This document shows positions 22,789-24,962 of a stretch of DNA of 24,962 nucleotides, in pieces. Both the position numbers and the translations under genes were made by a program. The stretch is from NCBI GenBank assembly GCA_049694275.1, contig JBAVQS010000295.1, positions 1 to 24,962 of the forward strand, in the 5' to 3' direction. Below the pieces are notes generated by a model. It was given only the letters and a program-made list of their open reading frames with translations. It was not told the DNA's origin and ran no database searches. This DNA is from JBAVQS01 sp049694275. Its GTDB lineage: Bacteria > Chloroflexota > Anaerolineae > UBA4142 > SHND01. Each line of letters begins with the position of its first letter. Within the stretch, counting starts at the first letter, position 1.

Positions 22789-23829
22789 CTAGCTCGTTCC
22801 CAGAACCCTGGTATTGGCGCTGATGCTCCAGCGCTGTCGCGCCGCCGATTCGCGAATCACCAGCTCGGTTGAAAAAGTGGGCAAGCTCACCGGCTCTCCC
22901 GCGAGCAGGTGCATCACCGCTTCGGCCGCCGCGCTTCCCATTTCGATAGTGGGCTGGCGCACGGTGGTCAGCGGCGGGGTTGTATAGGCCCCGCCCGGCT
23001 GATCATCAAAGCCGACTATGGAAACATCTTCCGGGATTCGGATGCCGCGGCGAAAGAGCGCCAGTTGTGCGCCATACGCCATCTGGTCATTGGCGACAAA
23101 AACCGCGGTGAATAGCGCGCCACGTGCGAGCAGCGCATCCATTGCGAGCAGGCCGGACTGCTCCTGGAAATTGCCTTCGACAATGAGGCCGGGATCGATT
23201 TCGATTCCCATCTCGGCGCAGGCGCGGGTGTAACCCTCTTTTCGCTCGAATGCATCCAGATGGGTCAAATCGCCGGTAATGTGCGCGATGCGCGTATGCC
23301 CCAGCTCGATCAAATAGCGCGTCGCCGTATAGGCGCCCTGAATATTATTGACGCTTAGACAATAAGGCTCCAGACCGGCGATGGCGCGACCGACGACGAC
23401 GAGCGGCATCTGCCGGGCGATCTCGAGCAAACGTTCGGCGGGAACGCGACCGCCCAGCACAATCAACGCATCCACCCCGCGGTCAATCAGGACCTCCAGC
23501 GCCTCGGCCCCTTGGTCCGCATTCCAATTGCCGCTCGTAAAGACTGGATGATACCGGCTGCCGTGCAGTCCCCGCTCGATGCCGTACAAAAGCTCGGCAT
23601 AAAAGGGACTGGTAATAGCCTGCGTGATCACGCCAACCGCGTTCGATTTGCCGCGCGCGAGCCCTTGGGCCGCTTGGTTGGGGCGGTACTTGAGCTCGTC
23701 AATCACATGCAAGACGGCGGCTTGCTTGTCGGGCGCTACTGGCTTGCTGCCATTCAGCACACGCGAGACTGTGCTGGGCGAAACCCCTGCGCGCGCCGCA
23801 ATATCATGGATGGTCAGTTTACTTTTCAC
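22789..23829 (-). CDS. LacI-family transcriptional regulator
   Basis: 346 residues, standard length. The N-terminal HTH is LTIHDIAARAGVSPSTVSRVLNG (5-27), with the hinge helix YRPNQAAQGLARG (48-60) whose leucine wedges into the operator centre in this family. The rest is a periplasmic-binding-protein-like sensor domain, opening NAVGVITQAITSPFYAELLYGIE and including NDQMAYG and ISIVGFDDQPG-type words (EDVSIVGFDDQPGG). It likely binds a sugar-like ligand; the ligand cannot be told. The start is a GTG with GGAG 5-7 nt upstream. Two identical palindromes upstream are its likely operators, so it probably controls itself. No transporter or sugar enzyme is adjacent, and the IS630 copy right after its stop may have separated it from a former target operon. 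Confidence 0.93.
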   Translation of the reverse strand: MKSKLTIHDIAARAGVSPSTVSRVLNGSKPVAPDKQAAVLHVIDELKYRPNQAAQGLARGKSNAVGVITQAITSPFYAELLYGIERGLHGSRYHPVFTSGNWNADQGAEALEVLIDRGVDALIVLGGRVPAERLLEIARQMPLVVVGRAIAGLEPYCLSVNNIQGAYTATRYLIELGHTRIAHITGDLTHLDAFERKEGYTRACAEMGIEIDPGLIVEGNFQEQSGLLAMDALLARGALFTAVFVANDQMAYGAQLALFRRGIRIPEDVSIVGFDDQPGGAYTTPPLTTVRQPTIEMGSAAAEAVMHLLAGEPVSLPTFSTELVIRESAARQRWSISANTRVLGTS

Positions 23830-23864
23830 TGTATCTCCACAACCCGGGATAGTACCTTTGGTTC

Positions 23865-23873
23865 ATTATAACA
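23865..23873 (-). promoter_or_regulatory. Extended -10 promoter near lacI
   Basis: Minus strand TG-T-TATAAT, with TATAAT at 23865-23870. No good -35 at 16-18 nt. Start expected near 23858, about 29 nt before the lacI GTG. Confidence 0.5.
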
Positions 23874-23911
23874 GAAACCACTTGACACACTGGCCTTTTC
23901 ACAATGTCACT

Positions 23912-23928
23912 CGGGAAATCGATTTCCT
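23912..23928. promoter_or_regulatory. LacI-type operator O1
   Basis: Contains the perfect 14-bp palindrome GGAAATCGATTTCC (23914-23927), centre CG as in LacI-family operators. The 17-bp block CGGGAAATCGATTTCCT is repeated exactly, in inverted orientation, as O2. Confidence 0.8.
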
Positions 23929-23967
23929 TAAATCAAATCGTAAATTTATCTTTAAGCATAATATAAT

Positions 23968-23996
23968 TGTATATCAGGAAATCGATTTCCCGTCAA
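23968..23996 (-). promoter_or_regulatory. Minus-strand promoter whose spacer is operator O2
   Basis: TTGACG (23991-23996), exactly 17 nt, then TATACA (23968-23973), reading toward lacI. The 17-nt spacer contains the whole GGAAATCGATTTCC palindrome (23977-23990). A bound repressor would block polymerase directly. Confidence 0.6.
23976..23992. promoter_or_regulatory. LacI-type operator O2
   Basis: AGGAAATCGATTTCCCG, the exact inverted copy of O1. The centre-to-centre distance to O1 is 63 bp, six turns of 10.5 bp, so both sites face the same side of the helix. Confidence 0.8.
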
Positions 23997-24181
23997 TATC
24001 AAATAAAAACGCTTTCTGGCACAAGAATAGCCTTTTTCAACCCAGCTTTTTCCTATTATACCCTGAAAACACTTTCAAGCAAGCATAAAAACCAAAGCTG
24101 TCCGCGTTCCATCTCGCTCCTCGCCCTCCCATTCCTTCTTTTTTCCCAATTCCCTATTCCCCTGATTCTTGTCTTGCGTTC
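23997..24181. other. Gene-free AT-rich stretch and pyrimidine tract
   Basis: No gene is supportable between the lacI operators and the sigma factor promoter. A possible minus-strand promoter is TTGCTT (24077-24082), 16 nt, TATAAT (24055-24060), reading toward the operators. At 24107-24163, 50 of 57 bases are pyrimidines; on the minus strand this reads as heptamers GGGAATA, GGGAATT, GGGAAAA, a low-complexity repeat. Confidence 0.45.
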
Positions 24182-24210
24182 TTGGGTGTGCGCTCACAAT
24201 GGGGTATAAT
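24182..24210 (+). promoter_or_regulatory. Candidate promoter of the second sigma factor gene
   Basis: TTGGGT (24182-24187), 17-nt spacer, perfect TATAAT (24205-24210). It would give a leader of about 76 nt that can form small hairpins (GCCTG/CAGGC, GATT/AATC). Confidence 0.55.
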
Positions 24211-24292
24211 ACGCGGCACTGGCTTGGCCGGGGAGAATTTAATCCTGCCTGGCGCCGGTCGGTGATTCGGTAATCAGGCATATTCTGCCGTT

Positions 24293-24856
24293 ATGAATTT
24301 CACCAAACGCGTTTCCTATGCCAGTGACCCTGCACTGGTTCAACGCTGTCTGAAAGGCGATGAATCCGCATGGAATGAACTGGTCGAGCGCTATAGCCGG
24401 CTGATCTATTCGATCCCCCGACGGTATGGGCTCTCGGAAGAGGATGCATCCGACGTGGTGCAAAACGTCCTCGTCATTGCGCTCAAAAACATGCGCAGCC
24501 TGCGCCAGCAGGACCGACTCTCTGCCTGGCTCATCACCATCGCCCATCACGAAACGCTCCGCCTGCTACGCCAGGGCAAGCATCTGGTGAGCGAAGAGGT
24601 AGATGTTCCCGACCCATTGCCCCCTTTGACCGACGATTTACAAGCGATGGCGAACGGCGAGATACTCCGCCAAGCCATGGACCGGCTGGATCCGACCGAA
24701 CGGGAAATGATTCTGGCCCTGCTGGCGGACCCGCCCCCCTCTTTTGACGAACTGTCAGCAGCCTTGAAAATACCGCGCGGGAGCATTGGGTATTGGCGCA
24801 AGCGCGCGCTCGAGCGCCTGAAAAAGCATTTGACCGAATTGGGGTTTTATCCCTAG
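24293..24856 (+). CDS. Sigma-70 family (ECF-like) RNA polymerase sigma factor
   Basis: 187 residues. Region 2 is at about 12-95: DPALVQRCLKGDESAWNELVERYSRLIYSIPRRYGLSEEDASDVVQNVLVIALKN with the usual DxxDxxQ-like helix, then LSAWLITIAHHETLRLLRQ. Region 4 is at about 125-180 with LDPTEREMILALLADPPPSFDELSAALKIPRGSIGYWRKRALERLKKHL as the -35-binding HTH. It lacks extra C-terminal domains. No Shine-Dalgarno is evident before the ATG. It differs clearly from the first sigma factor and has no anti-sigma visible, though the next gene starts only 70 bp later and could encode one. Confidence 0.9.
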   Translation: MNFTKRVSYASDPALVQRCLKGDESAWNELVERYSRLIYSIPRRYGLSEEDASDVVQNVLVIALKNMRSLRQQDRLSAWLITIAHHETLRLLRQGKHLVSEEVDVPDPLPPLTDDLQAMANGEILRQAMDRLDPTEREMILALLADPPPSFDELSAALKIPRGSIGYWRKRALERLKKHLTELGFYP

Positions 24857-24905
24857 CTTTTTGTTACAGATTTCACGAATTTACTAGCCGGACAGCGGTT
24901 CGGCG

Positions 24906-24918
24906 ACTCTACTAGAGT
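24906..24918. promoter_or_regulatory. Small perfect palindrome before the last gene
   Basis: ACTCTA-C-TAGAGT, 13 bp, eight bases upstream of the next ATG. It could be an operator or chance; little can be said. Confidence 0.25.
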
Positions 24919-24926
24919 GATAAACT

Positions 24927-24962
24927 ATGGATGAGCGTTCCGACAAGCCGTCGAACGAAGAG
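24927..24962 (+). CDS. Start of a gene cut by the window end
   Basis: ATG followed by eleven open codons (MDERSDKPSNEE) to the window edge, 70 bp after the sigma factor stop on the same strand. A charged polar N-terminus of this kind would suit an anti-sigma or other cytoplasmic N-terminus, but 12 residues cannot identify it. No strong ribosome site is seen. Confidence 0.35.
   Translation, partial: MDERSDKPSNEE

Noticed and set aside
1..24962. CRISPR arrays, prophage, toxin-antitoxin or defence islands
   Set aside because: No regularly spaced repeats, cas genes, phage structural genes or defence domains were found on either strand.

Overview
The window looks like chromosomal DNA of a free-living bacterium, most likely a member of the Chloroflexota (Anaerolineae-like). 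The inference rests on GC-rich coding DNA, a two-subunit aconitase X, GT-C membrane proteins with Chloroflexota-style motifs, short-word repeats such as GTAGACA arrays, and a T-box in front of an aminoacyl-tRNA synthetase gene. No marker gene settles the taxonomy. No phage, plasmid, CRISPR, defence locus, rRNA or tRNA gene was seen.

Layout. (1) 1-2784: the 3' end of a secreted multidomain protein converges on a lipoprotein gene with an internal tandem duplication; both share one bidirectional terminator. (2) 2785-3185: intergenic DNA with a REP-like palindrome, a GC hairpin and a strong promoter. (3) 3186-9319: six co-directional, tightly packed genes: aconitase X large and small subunits, an adenosine deaminase family enzyme, an APH-fold kinase, a membrane-anchored glucosaminidase with a four-tryptophan domain, and a GT-C membrane glycosyltransferase. 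(4) 9370-11225: ECF sigma factor with its zinc-type anti-sigma factor. (5) 11325-13090: ABC-2 type exporter pair. (6) 13091-17292: a promoter with a very long leader, an OFA-family monocarboxylate transporter and an AMP-forming acetyl-CoA synthetase, together a plausible acetate (or similar acid) uptake and activation unit. (7) 17327-17585: a small protein gene whose Shine-Dalgarno lies in a perfect hairpin. (8) 17600-21370, minus strand: an RlmD-type 23S rRNA methyltransferase, and upstream of it a T-box / Mug-type DNA glycosylase / serS operon. (9) 21471-22786: a 93-bp MITE-like element beside a complete IS630-family insertion sequence. (10) 22789-24000: a LacI-family regulator with two identical palindromic operators whose centres are 63 bp apart. 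(11) 24182-24962: a second ECF-type sigma factor and the first codons of a following gene.

The most interesting regulation is in the minus-strand half. A complete T-box leader (consistent serine specifier and discriminator pairing) precedes a DNA-repair glycosylase and then serS, so charging of tRNA-Ser should set expression of both. The lacI upstream region has paired operators on the same helical face, one of them filling a promoter spacer, and no adjacent catabolic gene, suggesting autoregulation by looping. No wholly new system can be claimed from sequence reading alone; the strongest leads are listed as findings.
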